NCBI RefSeq assembly: GCF_001598295.1
Contig: NZ_BCYR01000005.1
Span: 62,001 to 126,000, forward strand
Reading direction: 5' to 3'
Source of the DNA: Klebsiella ornithinolytica NBRC 105727 = ATCC 31898
GTDB taxonomy: Bacteria > Pseudomonadota > Gammaproteobacteria > Enterobacterales > Enterobacteriaceae
Length of the DNA stretch: 64,000 nt
Part shown: positions 27,506 to 36,946 of the stretch, one piece after another
Position numbering within the stretch: the stretch's first letter is position 1
Layout: each line of letters starts with the position of its first letter
Translations under genes and position numbers: made by a program
The notes under the pieces: model-generated
Told to the model about the DNA's origin: nothing
The model's database searches: none
Seen by the model: the letters and a program-made list of their open reading frames with translations, nothing else

Positions 27506-28663
27506 ATGGAGCAACGCCGCGTGTATGGCAAAAACCACTGGTATCATGAAACCCAGTCAACAATCTGCCCGGTGGATGTGCTGCCGCTCGTCCCTGAAGC
27601 CGCCCATGTCGAAGATCGCTTTTTACTCGATCTGACGTTACCGGAAGAGTGGCTTCACGCCCATGCGGGCTGGCTGACGCCAGCGCGATGTCTGGCCGAC
27701 GCGCTCTTCCCTGCCTCCGTCGTCGTCAATCGCTTACAAACCGTTAGCGCTTATGACCGACTGAGCACCGCGCTGACCGTCGCTCAGGTGTATGGCGTGC
27801 AGCGACTGTGTAATCACTATGCCGCCCGGCTGGCGCCGCTGCCGGGACCGGACTCTTCACGTGAGAGCAATCGCCGACTGGCGCAAATGACCCAATATGC
27901 CCGCCAGCTGGCCGGTTCGCCTTCGGTCATTAACACCCTTTCCCGCAGCCAGCTGGATGAGGTCGGGTTAACCAGCCGCGATATGATCCTCATTAATCAG
28001 ATTGTCGGTTTCGTCGGTTTCCAGGCGCGCGCAATTGCCGCGTTTCACGCCGGCCTCGGCTTTCCGGTGCGCTGGATGCCGGGAATGCCGCAGCAGGAAG
28101 ATGCGCCGGCAGACGATTTTACGATCGGTCAGCTGACCTGGACACCCGACATCAACGATACCGATCTTCGCTATGCCAATGACGAACGCCAGGTGCTGCT
28201 GGCCGACTGGCTACCGCATCCTGGCCTGTCCGGGCTGGCGCCGCTGCTTGCAGCCCACGAAACAATACTCAAAGCCCAGCATCAATTACTCACCCAATTA
28301 AGCGTAAATCAGCCTTTTGCTTCGCTGGTGGCGCTGATGACCGCGCGCATCAACGGTAGCGCCAGCTGTTTTAACGCCTGGGCCGAAAGCGGATCCGTTT
28401 CCCCGCAGCTTGCTGATGCATTACGCCACGATGAGCGTACGCCAGAAGCCTGGGAACCAAGCCATCCCACCGAGCGCGTCATCTTGCAGGCGGTACAGCT
28501 TTTGACCCGGGCGCCCGACCGTTTCAGCGCGGCGCAATTAACGCCCCTCGCTGAACAGGGGCTTTCCCATGCGCAGATTATCGATATTCTGGCGTGGAGC
28601 GGTGCGTGTGGTTGGATGAATCGTCTGAAAATCGCCCTCGGCATCGTTCGTCAACAGACGTAA
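27506..28663 (+). CDS. yciW: YciW, CMD-domain protein
   Basis: This 385-aa protein matches E. coli YciW from its first residues (MEQRRVYGKNHWYHETQS) and through AHAGWLTPARCLADALFP. It contains carboxymuconolactone-decarboxylase-like helices (residues about 130-180: LTSRDMILINQIVGFVGFQARAIAAF) without a clear CxxC. In E. coli it is a putative oxidoreductase connected to cysteine metabolism; the reaction is not known. Its promoter region contains or abuts the 9-bp repeat array. Confidence 0.9.
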   Translation: MEQRRVYGKNHWYHETQSTICPVDVLPLVPEAAHVEDRFLLDLTLPEEWLHAHAGWLTPARCLADALFPASVVVNRLQTVSAYDRLSTALTVAQVYGVQRLCNHYAARLAPLPGPDSSRESNRRLAQMTQYARQLAGSPSVINTLSRSQLDEVGLTSRDMILINQIVGFVGFQARAIAAFHAGLGFPVRWMPGMPQQEDAPADDFTIGQLTWTPDINDTDLRYANDERQVLLADWLPHPGLSGLAPLLAAHETILKAQHQLLTQLSVNQPFASLVALMTARINGSASCFNAWAESGSVSPQLADALRHDERTPEAWEPSHPTERVILQAVQLLTRAPDRFSAAQLTPLAEQGLSHAQIIDILAWSGACGWMNRLKIALGIVRQQT

Positions 28664-28743
28664 AATGCCAAACATCGCTTGCTGCAACAGGCATTATCGC
28701 GTAAAAATGTCAGCCGCTCTTTTAGCCACGAAAATACCTAATT

Positions 28744-30678
28744 ATGTTTCAGGACAACCCGCTGCTAGCGCAGCTTAAACAGCAACTGCATTCCCAGACT
28801 CCTCGTGTTGAAGGGGTCGTGAAGGGGACGGAAAAAGGTTTTGGCTTCCTCGAAGTTGATGCGCAGAAAAGCTACTTTATTCCGCCGCCGCAAATGAAAA
28901 AAGTGATGCATGGCGACCGTATCAGCGCCGTGATCCACACTGAAAAAGAACGTGAAAGCGCCGAGCCGGAAGAGTTGATTGAACCTTTCCTGACCCGTTT
29001 CGTCGGTAAAGTGCATAAGAAAGATGACCGACTGTCCATCGTTCCCGATCATCCGCTGCTGAAAGACGCTATTCCCTGCCGCGCCGACCGTAGCGTGGGC
29101 CATGATTTTAAAGAGGGTGACTGGGCCGTTGCTGAAATGCGCCGTCATCCGCTGAAAGGCGACCGCGGTTTTTATGCCGAATTAACCCAGTTTATTACCT
29201 TCAGCGACGATCATTTCGTTCCGTGGTGGGTCACGCTGGCTCGCCACAATCTGGAAAAAGAAGCCCCGGACGGCGTGGCGACCGAATTGCTGGATGAAGG
29301 TCTGGAACGTCGTGACTTAACGGCGCTGGACTTCGTCACCATCGACAGCGCCAGCACCGAAGATATGGACGATGCGCTGTATGTCGAAGCCGCCGCCGAC
29401 GGCAAGCTGCATTTGACCGTCGCTATCGCCGATCCGACCGCCTGGATTGCCGAAGGCAGCAAACTGGACAAAGCGGCAAAAATTCGCGCCTTCACCAACT
29501 ATCTGCCGGGCTTTAACATCCCGATGTTGCCGCGCGAGCTGTCTGACGACCTGTGCTCTCTGCGCGCCAACGAAGTGCGTCCGGTCCTCGCCTGCCGCAT
29601 GATCCTGACGGCTGACGGCACGATTGAAGACGATATCGAATTCTTCGCCGCGACTATTGAGTCAAAAGCCAAGCTGGCCTACGACAACGTCTCCGACTGG
29701 CTGGAAAATACCGGCAGCTGGCAGCCTGAGAGCGAGTCTATCGCTCAGCAGATCAAACTGCTGCAGGATGTCTGCCTGCGCCGCAGCGAATGGCGTAAAA
29801 CCCATGCGCTGGTATTCAAGGACCGTCCTGACTACCGTTTCGTGCTGGGTGAGAAAGGCGAGGTGCTGGATATCGTTGCCGAACCGCGCCGCATCGCTAA
29901 CCGCATTGTCGAAGAATCAATGATTGCGGCAAACATCTGCGCGGCCCGCGTTCTGCGCGACAAGCTGGGCTTTGGTGTTTATAACGTGCATACCGGCTTT
30001 GATCCGGCCAACACCGAACAGCTGGCAACGTTGCTGAAGACTCACGACGTCCACGTTGATCCGGTTGAAGTGCTGACCCTCGAGGGTTTCTGCAAACTGC
30101 GTCGCGAGCTTGATGCCCAGCCGTCGGGTTTCCTCGACAGCCGCATTCGTCGCTTCCAGTCCTACGCGGAAATCAGCACCGAACCGGGTCCGCACTTTGG
30201 CCTTGGCCTTGAAGCCTATGCCACCTGGACCTCACCGATTCGTAAATATGGCGACATGATTAACCATCGCCTGCTGAAAGCGATCATCAAAGGTGAAACG
30301 GCAACGCGTCCGCAAGATGAGATTGCCGTACAGATGGCCGAGCGCCGTCGCCTGAACCGCATGGCCGAACGCGATGTTGGTGACTGGCTGTACGCCCGTT
30401 ATCTGAGCCCGCAGGCCGGTACCGATACGCGCTATGCCGCGGAAATTATCGATATCAGCCGCGGCGGGATGCGCGTTCGCCTGGTGGATAACGGCGCCGT
30501 CGCCTTTATCCCGGCACCGTTCCTGCACGCCGTTCGTGATGAGCTGGTCTGTAGCCAGGAAAACGGTACCGTGCAGATCAAAGGCGAAACCGTCTACAAA
30601 GTGACTGACGTTATCGACGTCAAGATTGCCGAAGTCCGTATGGAAACCCGCAGCGTCATCGCGCGTCCGTTCGCCTGA
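28744..30678 (+). CDS. rnb: Ribonuclease II
   Basis: RNase II is the 3'-5' processive exoribonuclease that degrades unstructured RNA. The 644-aa protein has the E. coli length. Domains in order: cold-shock domains (about 1-180, [24 protein letters not shown]), the RNB catalytic domain (about 190-520, with the metal-binding acidic block [16 protein letters not shown]), and a C-terminal S1 domain (about 560-640). A strong terminator follows. In E. coli the next gene is gmr/pdeR, whose product modulates RNase II; it is absent here. Confidence 0.98.
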   Translation: MFQDNPLLAQLKQQLHSQTPRVEGVVKGTEKGFGFLEVDAQKSYFIPPPQMKKVMHGDRISAVIHTEKERESAEPEELIEPFLTRFVGKVHKKDDRLSIVPDHPLLKDAIPCRADRSVGHDFKEGDWAVAEMRRHPLKGDRGFYAELTQFITFSDDHFVPWWVTLARHNLEKEAPDGVATELLDEGLERRDLTALDFVTIDSASTEDMDDALYVEAAADGKLHLTVAIADPTAWIAEGSKLDKAAKIRAFTNYLPGFNIPMLPRELSDDLCSLRANEVRPVLACRMILTADGTIEDDIEFFAATIESKAKLAYDNVSDWLENTGSWQPESESIAQQIKLLQDVCLRRSEWRKTHALVFKDRPDYRFVLGEKGEVLDIVAEPRRIANRIVEESMIAANICAARVLRDKLGFGVYNVHTGFDPANTEQLATLLKTHDVHVDPVEVLTLEGFCKLRRELDAQPSGFLDSRIRRFQSYAEISTEPGPHFGLGLEAYATWTSPIRKYGDMINHRLLKAIIKGETATRPQDEIAVQMAERRRLNRMAERDVGDWLYARYLSPQAGTDTRYAAEIIDISRGGMRVRLVDNGAVAFIPAPFLHAVRDELVCSQENGTVQIKGETVYKVTDVIDVKIAEVRMETRSVIARPFA

Positions 30679-30689
30679 TAGCCGTCGTC

Positions 30690-30726
30690 AGCGGCTCCCG
30701 TTATCGGGGGCCGCTTATTTTTTCCC
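30690..30726 (+). terminator. Intrinsic terminator of rnb
   Basis: An 11-base stem (AGCGGCTCCCG with CGGGGGCCGCT, loop TTAT) is followed by TATTTTTTCC. It starts 12 bases after the rnb stop codon. Confidence 0.85.
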
Positions 30727-30870
30727 CGCGTTGTCTGATATTGTCCCGTTTTTCCTCGTTTTCCTGACTATCTATCGCAGATGATTTACGTTGTGCGTTT
30801 TTTTCTCTTCTCTTTTTCATCTGTTTTTAGCATCATTGATTTCATTCGTTTTTGTAACCAGGATAATGCT

Positions 30871-31053
30871 ATGTCTGATCTGAATGCCCGCCTGCTCGCC
30901 CAACGTATCGATACCGTGCTGGATATTCTGGTTGCCGGAGATTATCACTCTGCGATTCATAATCTGGAGATCCTCAAAGCGGAGCTTCAGGCGCTTTCTG
31001 CCGATGAGCCTGAAGCGAAACCCGGCCAACCTAAAGCGCCCTGGGAAATCTGA
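30871..31053 (+). CDS. yciZ: YciZ, UPF0509 small protein
   Basis: This 60-aa protein matches the conserved small protein YciZ: the core [28 protein letters not shown] and the C-terminal KAPWEI are both present. The start at 30871 has AGGA 8-9 bases upstream; the longer open frame upstream is spurious. Function is unknown; mostly helical and soluble. It lies between rnb and yciT. Confidence 0.88.
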   Translation: MSDLNARLLAQRIDTVLDILVAGDYHSAIHNLEILKAELQALSADEPEAKPGQPKAPWEI

Positions 31054-31125
31054 TCGCCCACATCGCCACAATCGATCAATGATGTCGATTGTCAGCCAAA
31101 ATAGTCCCCTAACTGTGATGTTGCT

Positions 31126-31875
31126 ATGAACGCCCGACAACAAAGTATTTTGCAAACGGTCATCGATAAAGGCCGCATGAGCGTGGCCGATCTCGCGAAA
31201 ATGACCGGTGTCTCTGAAGTCACGATTCGTCAGGATTTGAATTTACTGGAAAAGCAGAGCTATCTGCGCCGGACTCATGGTTTCGCCGTACCGCTGGATA
31301 GCGAAGATGTCGAAACCCGTATGATGACCCATTTCTCGATCAAACGTGAACTGGCTACGCGCGCCGCGGAGCTGGTCAACGCCGGTGAGACGGTATTTAT
31401 CGAAAACGGCAGCTGCAACGCCCTCCTCGCCCGTACGCTTGCCGAGCGCGGCGATATTACCATCATCACCGTGAGCAGCTATATTGCGCATCTGCTTAAA
31501 GAGACACCCGGGGAGGTCATTCTGCTCGGTGGAATCTACCAGAAGCGCAGCGAAAGTATGGTCGGTCCGCTCACGCGGCAGTTTATTCAGCAGGTCCACT
31601 TCAGCAAAGCGTTTATTGGCATCGATGGCTGGCAGCCGGAAACCGGGTTTACCGGCAAGGATATGATGCGTGCGGATGTAGTCAATGCCGTCCTTGAAAA
31701 GGGCTGTGAGGCGATTGTCCTGAGCGACAGTTCGAAGTTCAGCGTCGTGCACCCTTATCCGCTCGGTCCGGTAGCGCGTTTTAGCCGCATCATTACCGAC
31801 AGCAGTCTGCACGATGATGCGCGCCAGCAGCTGACAGAAAGCGGGCTCACCGTCGATATTGTCAGTTTTTCCTGA
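31126..31875 (+). CDS. yciT: YciT, DeoR-family regulator
   Basis: This 249-aa DeoR-type repressor has an N-terminal helix-turn-helix (residues about 1-57, [35 protein letters not shown]) and a C-terminal sugar-phosphate-isomerase-like sensor domain (about 75-240, with [12 protein letters not shown] and [11 protein letters not shown]). E. coli YciT has been linked to osmotic-stress control. It is upstream of osmB on the same strand with a 300-bp gap. Confidence 0.93.
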   Translation: MNARQQSILQTVIDKGRMSVADLAKMTGVSEVTIRQDLNLLEKQSYLRRTHGFAVPLDSEDVETRMMTHFSIKRELATRAAELVNAGETVFIENGSCNALLARTLAERGDITIITVSSYIAHLLKETPGEVILLGGIYQKRSESMVGPLTRQFIQQVHFSKAFIGIDGWQPETGFTGKDMMRADVVNAVLEKGCEAIVLSDSSKFSVVHPYPLGPVARFSRIITDSSLHDDARQQLTESGLTVDIVSFS

Positions 31876-32176
31876 ACTCATCCCGACTCTCTTTTTCGCC
31901 CTGCGTTTTTCTTCCCCCGCCGCCCACTCATGTGGGCGCAGACCGCATGACTCCCTGTCTGAGAGTTTTCCGAGCCCGCAATTAAGAGTTTTTACCTGCC
32001 GGTAAAATTTAAAAAAAGTAGAATTAATGTTAGCGATATAACAGGAAGTGACTATCACCCGCGTGATTAAAGTAACACCTGCGCAACTTAAGTTTCATGG
32101 AATAGCCCTTAAAACCCGGCATCACGCTATGCTTTAAGGAAGTTGTATCCATGAATAGATTATTCAGGAGAAAATT
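31876..32176. other. Intergenic region before osmB
   Basis: This 301-bp gap contains a hairpin (CGCCCAC, loop TCAT, GTGGGCG; 31921-31938) without a T-run, then an AT-rich leader. The osmB promoters, osmotically induced and sigma-S/Rcs-dependent in E. coli, should lie in the second half, but no element was assigned with confidence. Confidence 0.5.
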
Positions 32177-32398
32177 ATGATGACTTCAATGAGCAAAAAA
32201 ATGGCTGCAGCTGTGCTGGCCGTTACCGTAGTAATGTCTCTGAGCGCATGTTCCAACTGGTCTAAACGCGATCGTAATACCGCAATCGGTGCAGGCGCGG
32301 GCGCACTCGGCGGCGCAGTATTAACCGATGGCAGCGCGCTGGGGACCCTGGGCGGCGCAGCGGTTGGCGGGATTATCGGTCACCAGGTTGGTAAATAA
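32177..32398 (+). CDS. osmB: Osmotically inducible lipoprotein B
   Basis: This 73-aa lipoprotein precursor has a signal peptide ending in the lipobox LSAC (Cys at about residue 26), followed by the glycine-zipper segment GAGAGALGGAVLTDG...GGAAVGGIIGHQVGK. It is anchored in the outer membrane. AGGAG lies six bases before the ATG at 32177; two in-frame ATGs follow within five codons. A strong terminator follows at 32472-32506. Confidence 0.96.
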   Translation: MMTSMSKKMAAAVLAVTVVMSLSACSNWSKRDRNTAIGAGAGALGGAVLTDGSALGTLGGAAVGGIIGHQVGK

Positions 32399-32471
32399 GG
32401 CCTGAACCGGATCAACGATAAAAAATAATCCGCATCGGTAGACTTACAGACTTACGCACCGGCAAAGAATC

Positions 32472-32506
32472 AAGGCCACGGCATTTACCGTGGCCTTGTT
32501 GTTTAT
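32472..32506. terminator. Terminator between osmB and yciH
   Basis: A ten-base stem (AAGGCCACGG, loop CATTTA, CCGTGGCCTT) is followed by GTTGTTTATT. It lies between convergent osmB and yciH and ends at the yciH stop, so it probably serves osmB and may also act on the yciH transcript. Confidence 0.8.
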
Positions 32507-32832
32507 TAACCGCCGGCCAGCTTAACTTTCATGCCTTTGGCTTCCAGCAGTGATTTGAGCAAATCGCGCTTATCGCCCTGAATTTCAATCACGCCATCTT
32601 TCACCGACCCGCCGCAGCCGCACTTCTTTTTCAGCTCAGCGGCCAGTTTTGTCAGCGCATCATCATCCAGGTCAATACCGGCGATCAGACATACGCCCTT
32701 CCCCTTGCGGCCGCTGGTCTGACGCTGAATGCGCACCACGCCATCGCCTTTAGGCCGCTCAACCACCGCCCTGGGTTCGTCAATACGGCCGCTTTCCGTC
32801 GAGTACACCAGACGACTATTAGAATCGGTCAT
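32506..32832 (-). CDS. yciH: YciH, SUI1/eIF1-like translation factor
   Basis: This 108-aa protein has the SUI1 fold: TSGRKGKGVCLIAGIDLDDDALTKLAAELKKKCGCGGSV is the conserved core. YciH resembles eukaryotic eIF1 and can influence initiation-codon fidelity. Its ATG shares one base with the pyrF stop (TAATG), as in E. coli. Confidence 0.95.
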   Translation of the reverse strand: MTDSNSRLVYSTESGRIDEPRAVVERPKGDGVVRIQRQTSGRKGKGVCLIAGIDLDDDALTKLAAELKKKCGCGGSVKDGVIEIQGDKRDLLKSLLEAKGMKVKLAGG

Positions 32833-33569
32833 TATGCCCCCTTATTCAGTGACGCATTGATACTGCGTAAGGTCGCCGCCGGATCCGCAGACTGAGTCAC
32901 CGGACGACCAATCACCATGTAGTCTACGCCAGCTGCCTGCGCCTGTTCCGGCGTCATGATGCGGCGCTGGTCTCCGGCATCGCTGCCCTGCGGGCGGATG
33001 CCGGGCGTCACCAGCTTAAAGGCCTGCCCCAGCTCCTGCTTGAAGCGAGCCGCTTCCTGCGCAGAACAGACCACGCCGTCCAGTCCGCAGCGCTGCGTTA
33101 ATGCCGCCAGTTTTGCCGCATGATCGGCGGGAGAAAGCGTAATACCCAGATCCTGGAGATCGCTGGCTTCCATGCTGGTCAGGACGGTCACGGCAATCAA
33201 CAGCGGCGCATCCTGGCCAAACGGGAGCAACGCTTCACGTGCCGCGGTCATCATTCGCGCACCGCCAGAGGCATGAACATTGACCATCCAGACACCCAGC
33301 TCTGCCGCAGCGGCTACCGCCCGCGCGGTGGTGTTCGGGATATCATGAAATTTCAGGTCAAGGAAGACCTCAAAACCACGCTGATGCAAGTCGCGAACAA
33401 ACTGTGGCCCGAGCAGCGTAAACATCTCCTTGCCCACCTTCAGGCGGCAGTCGCGTGGATCAATGCGGTCAACAAAGGCCAGCGCTTTGTCGCGGTTATC
33501 ATAATCGAGCGCAACAACAACGGGAGAGGATGTGACAACGCGAGGCGAAGATGAAGCAGTAGACGTCAT
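32832..33569 (-). CDS. pyrF: Orotidine-5'-phosphate decarboxylase
   Basis: PyrF decarboxylates OMP to UMP, the last step of de novo pyrimidine synthesis. The 245-aa protein shows the active-site block [10 protein letters not shown] (the DxKxxD charge network), the N-terminal VVVALDY and the phosphate-binding TPGIRPQG. It lies downstream of lapA-lapB and is coupled to yciH. Confidence 0.97.
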   Translation of the reverse strand: MTSTASSSPRVVTSSPVVVALDYDNRDKALAFVDRIDPRDCRLKVGKEMFTLLGPQFVRDLHQRGFEVFLDLKFHDIPNTTARAVAAAAELGVWMVNVHASGGARMMTAAREALLPFGQDAPLLIAVTVLTSMEASDLQDLGITLSPADHAAKLAALTQRCGLDGVVCSAQEAARFKQELGQAFKLVTPGIRPQGSDAGDQRRIMTPEQAQAAGVDYMVIGRPVTQSADPAATLRSINASLNKGA

Positions 33570-33759
33570 GACCAGACCTTAATTGTTGATGGGCGCCGTT
33601 TTGGCGCAAAAAAGGTAAACGGGCAGCATTCTACCTGCGATGAAGGGAAATTGACAGGCTGCTTTTACCGCCTGGCGGACGATGGCAGCGCTGGCGTTAA
33701 AGCGGGCAAACGCTAAAAACCGATAAGTATGTTGTAACTAAAATGCGATGTTTTAAAAA

Positions 33760-34929
33760 CTATTGTCCGTCGAGGCCGCGGATCGGTTTAATCGTTGACC
33801 ACGAACGGCAGGACGGGCAGTGCCAGTACAGAGTGTGGGCGGTGAAGCCGCACTTTTGACAGCGGTAGCGCGGTTTACTGCGGACCTGCTCCCCCACCAT
33901 ATTGCGCAGAACGCCAAGGCTCTCCTTCGCGCGCCCCTCTTCGGCTTCATTAAGGTGGTAGTCCATCAGCTTATGGAAGACCCGCATCGTCGGATGACGC
34001 TCCAGCTGACGGGTAACATAGCTCTGCGCAGCCTCCACGCCTTCGCGCTGTTCGAGAATTTGCGCCAGCATCAGCTCCGCGGTTGCCCCGGTGTTTTCAT
34101 CGACGCAGCGGCGCAGGAAGAGCTCCCATTCATCGGGTTTACCCAGTTGCTGATAGCAGGTCTGCAGCATCTCGAGCGTTTCACCCACCAGCTCTTTATC
34201 CTGATTGATGACCCGTTCCAGGCTCTCTACCGCTTTCGCGTAATCGCCCTTTTCCATCCATACCCGACCCATCATAATCGACACGCGGGCGCTGTTGCGG
34301 TCAGCCGAGGCCCCTTTTTTCAGCAGCGACATCGCTTTATCCATATCGCTGTTCGCCATCTGCTGCAGCGCGAGCTCGCACCAGAAGTTGGCAATATCGC
34401 CCCGGTGTTTTTCTTTGCCCAGCTTCACTAAACGCTCGGCAACATCAATGGCGGACTGCCAGTCGCTGGTGGCCTGATAAATTTGCAGCAGCTGCTGCAG
34501 CGCGCTGAGGCGAAAATCGGTTTCATCCACCAGCTGCTTGAACATATCTTCCGCGCGATCGTAGAGACCGGCGGCCATGTAGTCGCGCCCCAGCTGCTGC
34601 ACGGCCAGCAGCCGCTGATCGTAGGTCAGCGAGGCGCTTTCCATCAGGCTCTGGTGAATACGGATAGCCCGGTCAACCTCGCCACGGGAGCGGAACAGGT
34701 TTCCCAGCGTCAGGTGGGCCTCAACGGTACCGGTATCCTCTTTCAGCATGTCGAGGAACAGATCCACCGCTTTATCCTGCTGGTTGCTCAGCAGGAAGTT
34801 CACCCCGGTCACGTAGTCACGCGACAGGCGGTTAGCGTCGTCCTGTTTGGACTGTTGTGCACTTCTGCGCCCCATATACCATCCGTAAGCAGCGGCAACG
34901 GGCAAAAGCAGAAACAACAACTCCAGCAT
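33760..34929 (-). CDS. lapB: LapB (YciM), LPS assembly regulator
   Basis: LapB is an essential TPR protein that presents LpxC to FtsH and so balances LPS against phospholipid synthesis. The 389-aa protein has an N-terminal membrane anchor (MLELLFLLLPVAAAYGWYMG), about nine TPR repeats and a C-terminal rubredoxin-like metal site (YRCQKCGFTAHTLYWHCPSCRSW, four Cys). It lies six bases after lapA. Confidence 0.97.
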   Translation of the reverse strand: MLELLFLLLPVAAAYGWYMGRRSAQQSKQDDANRLSRDYVTGVNFLLSNQQDKAVDLFLDMLKEDTGTVEAHLTLGNLFRSRGEVDRAIRIHQSLMESASLTYDQRLLAVQQLGRDYMAAGLYDRAEDMFKQLVDETDFRLSALQQLLQIYQATSDWQSAIDVAERLVKLGKEKHRGDIANFWCELALQQMANSDMDKAMSLLKKGASADRNSARVSIMMGRVWMEKGDYAKAVESLERVINQDKELVGETLEMLQTCYQQLGKPDEWELFLRRCVDENTGATAELMLAQILEQREGVEAAQSYVTRQLERHPTMRVFHKLMDYHLNEAEEGRAKESLGVLRNMVGEQVRSKPRYRCQKCGFTAHTLYWHCPSCRSWSTIKPIRGLDGQ

Positions 34930-34935
34930 AAATGA

Positions 34936-35244
34936 TTATTCCTTCACCGCAGGAACACCTGCGTCGGCCGGCGCGGCGTTGGTTGGCGCAATCTGATGTT
35001 CAAGACGCTTTATTTTACGTTCAGCGCGAACCAGAGAAACGCGAACCCGCAGCCAGAAAAGGCCGCAAATCAGCCAGCCAATAGCAAACCCTGCGGCAAA
35101 GAGCACTGCCAGCAACGTCGAAATACGGAATTCACCCTGCGCGAGCAAATAGTTGAACGTGACCAGTTGATCATTCTGTGCACCTAACGTCACGGAGATG
35201 ACGAAGATGGCTAATACCAGTAAGAAAATCAGTAAATATTTCAC
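34936..35244 (-). CDS. lapA: LapA (YciS), LPS assembly protein
   Basis: This 102-aa inner-membrane protein has two transmembrane helices (residues about 3-20 and 42-65) and a short cytoplasmic coiled tail (VRAERKIKRLEHQIAP). It is co-transcribed with lapB and acts with it in LPS assembly. The Ala/Pro-rich C-terminus is variable. Confidence 0.95.
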   Translation of the reverse strand: MKYLLIFLLVLAIFVISVTLGAQNDQLVTFNYLLAQGEFRISTLLAVLFAAGFAIGWLICGLFWLRVRVSLVRAERKIKRLEHQIAPTNAAPADAGVPAVKE

Positions 35245-35379
35245 ACTACTTCCCGTTTTGTGGGTTGAGCGAAAAAATCCCGCGTTCAGCCCTATAAAGT
35301 ATCATTTTCGCTGCAGCGGTGAAATGGAAAAGCATGACACCCTGTCAGGATATGCGTCCGTCAGGCGCGAAAATCAACG

Positions 35380-36147
35380 TTATCCCTGATTTATCGTCCG
35401 TGTCTTAATCTCCTGCGCCTCTTCTCCCGGCGGCGTCAGCGGGCCGCACAGCCGCTGGGTGAGCCAGGTGGCCAGCGTCACCAGCAGCCAGGAGATAAGC
35501 GTGGCGACCAGCAAATCTTGCGGCCAGTGCATGCCAAGCGCCAGCCGGCTGCCCATCACGGCCGTCGCCCACGTCAGCAGCGCGGCGATGGTGACCCAGC
35601 GTCGCCGCGGCCACAGCAGTCCGACACCCAGCAATGCCCAGCTGGCTGCAAACATCGTGTGCCCGGACGGAAAAGCAAAACCGGTCTCTTTCTGCCAGTG
35701 CTTGCGCAGGAAGCGAGGAATATCCTGCTCTTGCGCCAGCTGCTCATGCACCAGTTTAGCGCGTTCTTTGCGTTTTAACGCGTAGAATTGATCGACAGGC
35801 ACCTGCCGGCTCTTTTCCAGCCAAACCACAAAAGGACGCGGCTCCTGAACCTGCTCTTTGATCCAGGACTTTATGCCCTGCCCCAGCAGAATCGCCGCCC
35901 CCAGAATCACAAACAGCATCACGGCGGCGCGCAGACGAAAACGCAGACACCACAGAAACCAGCCGCATAAAACCGTATGGGTGATGATGCCCCACGGCTG
36001 GGTCACGCTTTCAGTCACCCAGTAGAGCAGTTTTAACCATGCTTGCGGAAGGTCTGGCTGCCACTTCCAGGCGGAGACCCACACCACCCCGGGCATAATC
36101 ATAAGCAATGCCGCACCGATGGCGGTTCGTCTGGCGATCGACAGCAT
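35380..36147 (-). CDS. pgpB: Phosphatidylglycerophosphatase B / undecaprenyl-PP phosphatase
   Basis: PgpB is a PAP2-type integral membrane phosphatase acting on phosphatidylglycerophosphate, undecaprenyl-PP and related lipids. The 255-aa protein shows the three catalytic motifs: KEQVQEPRP (KxxxxxxRP), PSGHT, and SRLALGMHWPQD (SRxxxxxHxxxD). Multiple membrane helices are present. It is divergent from ribA, with GGAG before the ATG. Confidence 0.95.
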   Translation of the reverse strand: MLSIARRTAIGAALLMIMPGVVWVSAWKWQPDLPQAWLKLLYWVTESVTQPWGIITHTVLCGWFLWCLRFRLRAAVMLFVILGAAILLGQGIKSWIKEQVQEPRPFVVWLEKSRQVPVDQFYALKRKERAKLVHEQLAQEQDIPRFLRKHWQKETGFAFPSGHTMFAASWALLGVGLLWPRRRWVTIAALLTWATAVMGSRLALGMHWPQDLLVATLISWLLVTLATWLTQRLCGPLTPPGEEAQEIKTRTINQG

Positions 36148-36310
36148 CTTATCTCCTTATCTCTTCTTCCGACTATCATAACGGAAAGTGGTACGTTTGT
36201 GCGCTTTACGCGCAGGCAGCCGTGCGTAATTAGGAGAACGTCGCGCCACTGTGGCAAAATAGCGCCAAACAGAAAGCACATTCAGGTGCTGACAGAATCT
36301 GGAGAATCAC

Positions 36311-36901
36311 ATGCAGCTTAAACGTGTGGCAGAAGCCAAACTGCCAACCCCCTGGGGCGATTTCCTGATGGTGGGATTTGAAGAACTGGCAACCGGGCAG
36401 GATCATGTCGCGCTGGTCTTCGGCGACATTTCGGGCCAGTCCCCCGTCCTTGCACGCGTACATTCTGAGTGCTTAACGGGCGACGCCCTTTTTAGTCTGC
36501 GTTGTGATTGCGGTTTTCAGCTCGAAGCGGCGCTGTCGCATATTGCCGAAGAGGGGCGCGGTATCCTGTTGTACCATCGTCAGGAAGGCCGCAACATTGG
36601 CCTGCTGAATAAAATTCGCGCCTATGCCTTGCAGGACCAGGGCTATGACACCGTGGAAGCCAACCATCAGCTGGGCTTTGCAGCAGACGAGCGCGACTTT
36701 ACGCTGTGCGCAGATATGTTCAAACTGCTCCACGTCGACCAGGTACGTCTGCTGACCAACAACCCGAAAAAAGTGGAAATTCTCAGCGAAGCCGGGATCA
36801 ATATCGTTGAGCGCGTGCCGCTGATTGTCGGGCGCAACCCGAAAAACGCCCACTATCTGGACACCAAGGCCGCCAAAATGGGGCATCTGTTGAATAAATA
36901 A
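36311..36901 (+). CDS. ribA: GTP cyclohydrolase II
   Basis: RibA opens the GTP imidazole ring in the first step of riboflavin synthesis. The 196-aa protein has the zinc cysteines C54, C65 and C67 (SEC, RCDC) and the catalytic block [24 protein letters not shown]. It is convergent with acnA, with a shared strong terminator between them. Confidence 0.97.
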   Translation: MQLKRVAEAKLPTPWGDFLMVGFEELATGQDHVALVFGDISGQSPVLARVHSECLTGDALFSLRCDCGFQLEAALSHIAEEGRGILLYHRQEGRNIGLLNKIRAYALQDQGYDTVEANHQLGFAADERDFTLCADMFKLLHVDQVRLLTNNPKKVEILSEAGINIVERVPLIVGRNPKNAHYLDTKAAKMGHLLNK

Positions 36902-36916
36902 ATCGGCAGAAAAATG

Positions 36917-36946
36917 AAGGGCCAGCGCTTGCTGGCCCTTTTTTTT
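36917..36946. terminator. Bidirectional terminator, ribA/acnA
   Basis: A ten-base stem (AAGGGCCAGC, loop GCTT, GCTGGCCCTT) is followed by T(6) on the plus strand for ribA and by a TTCATTTTT tract on the minus strand for acnA. It lies 16 bases after the ribA stop. Confidence 0.9.

Noticed and set aside
27129-27549. Several repetitive-protein frames (FPA, CIS/CIP, GNA, MQG/MQE repeats) on both strands
   Set aside because: They are produced by the 9-bp tandem repeat, which leaves all frames open. None has a ribosome site or a non-repetitive conserved part.
31921-31938. Terminator after yciT
   Set aside because: The hairpin is sound, but no T-run follows on either strand.
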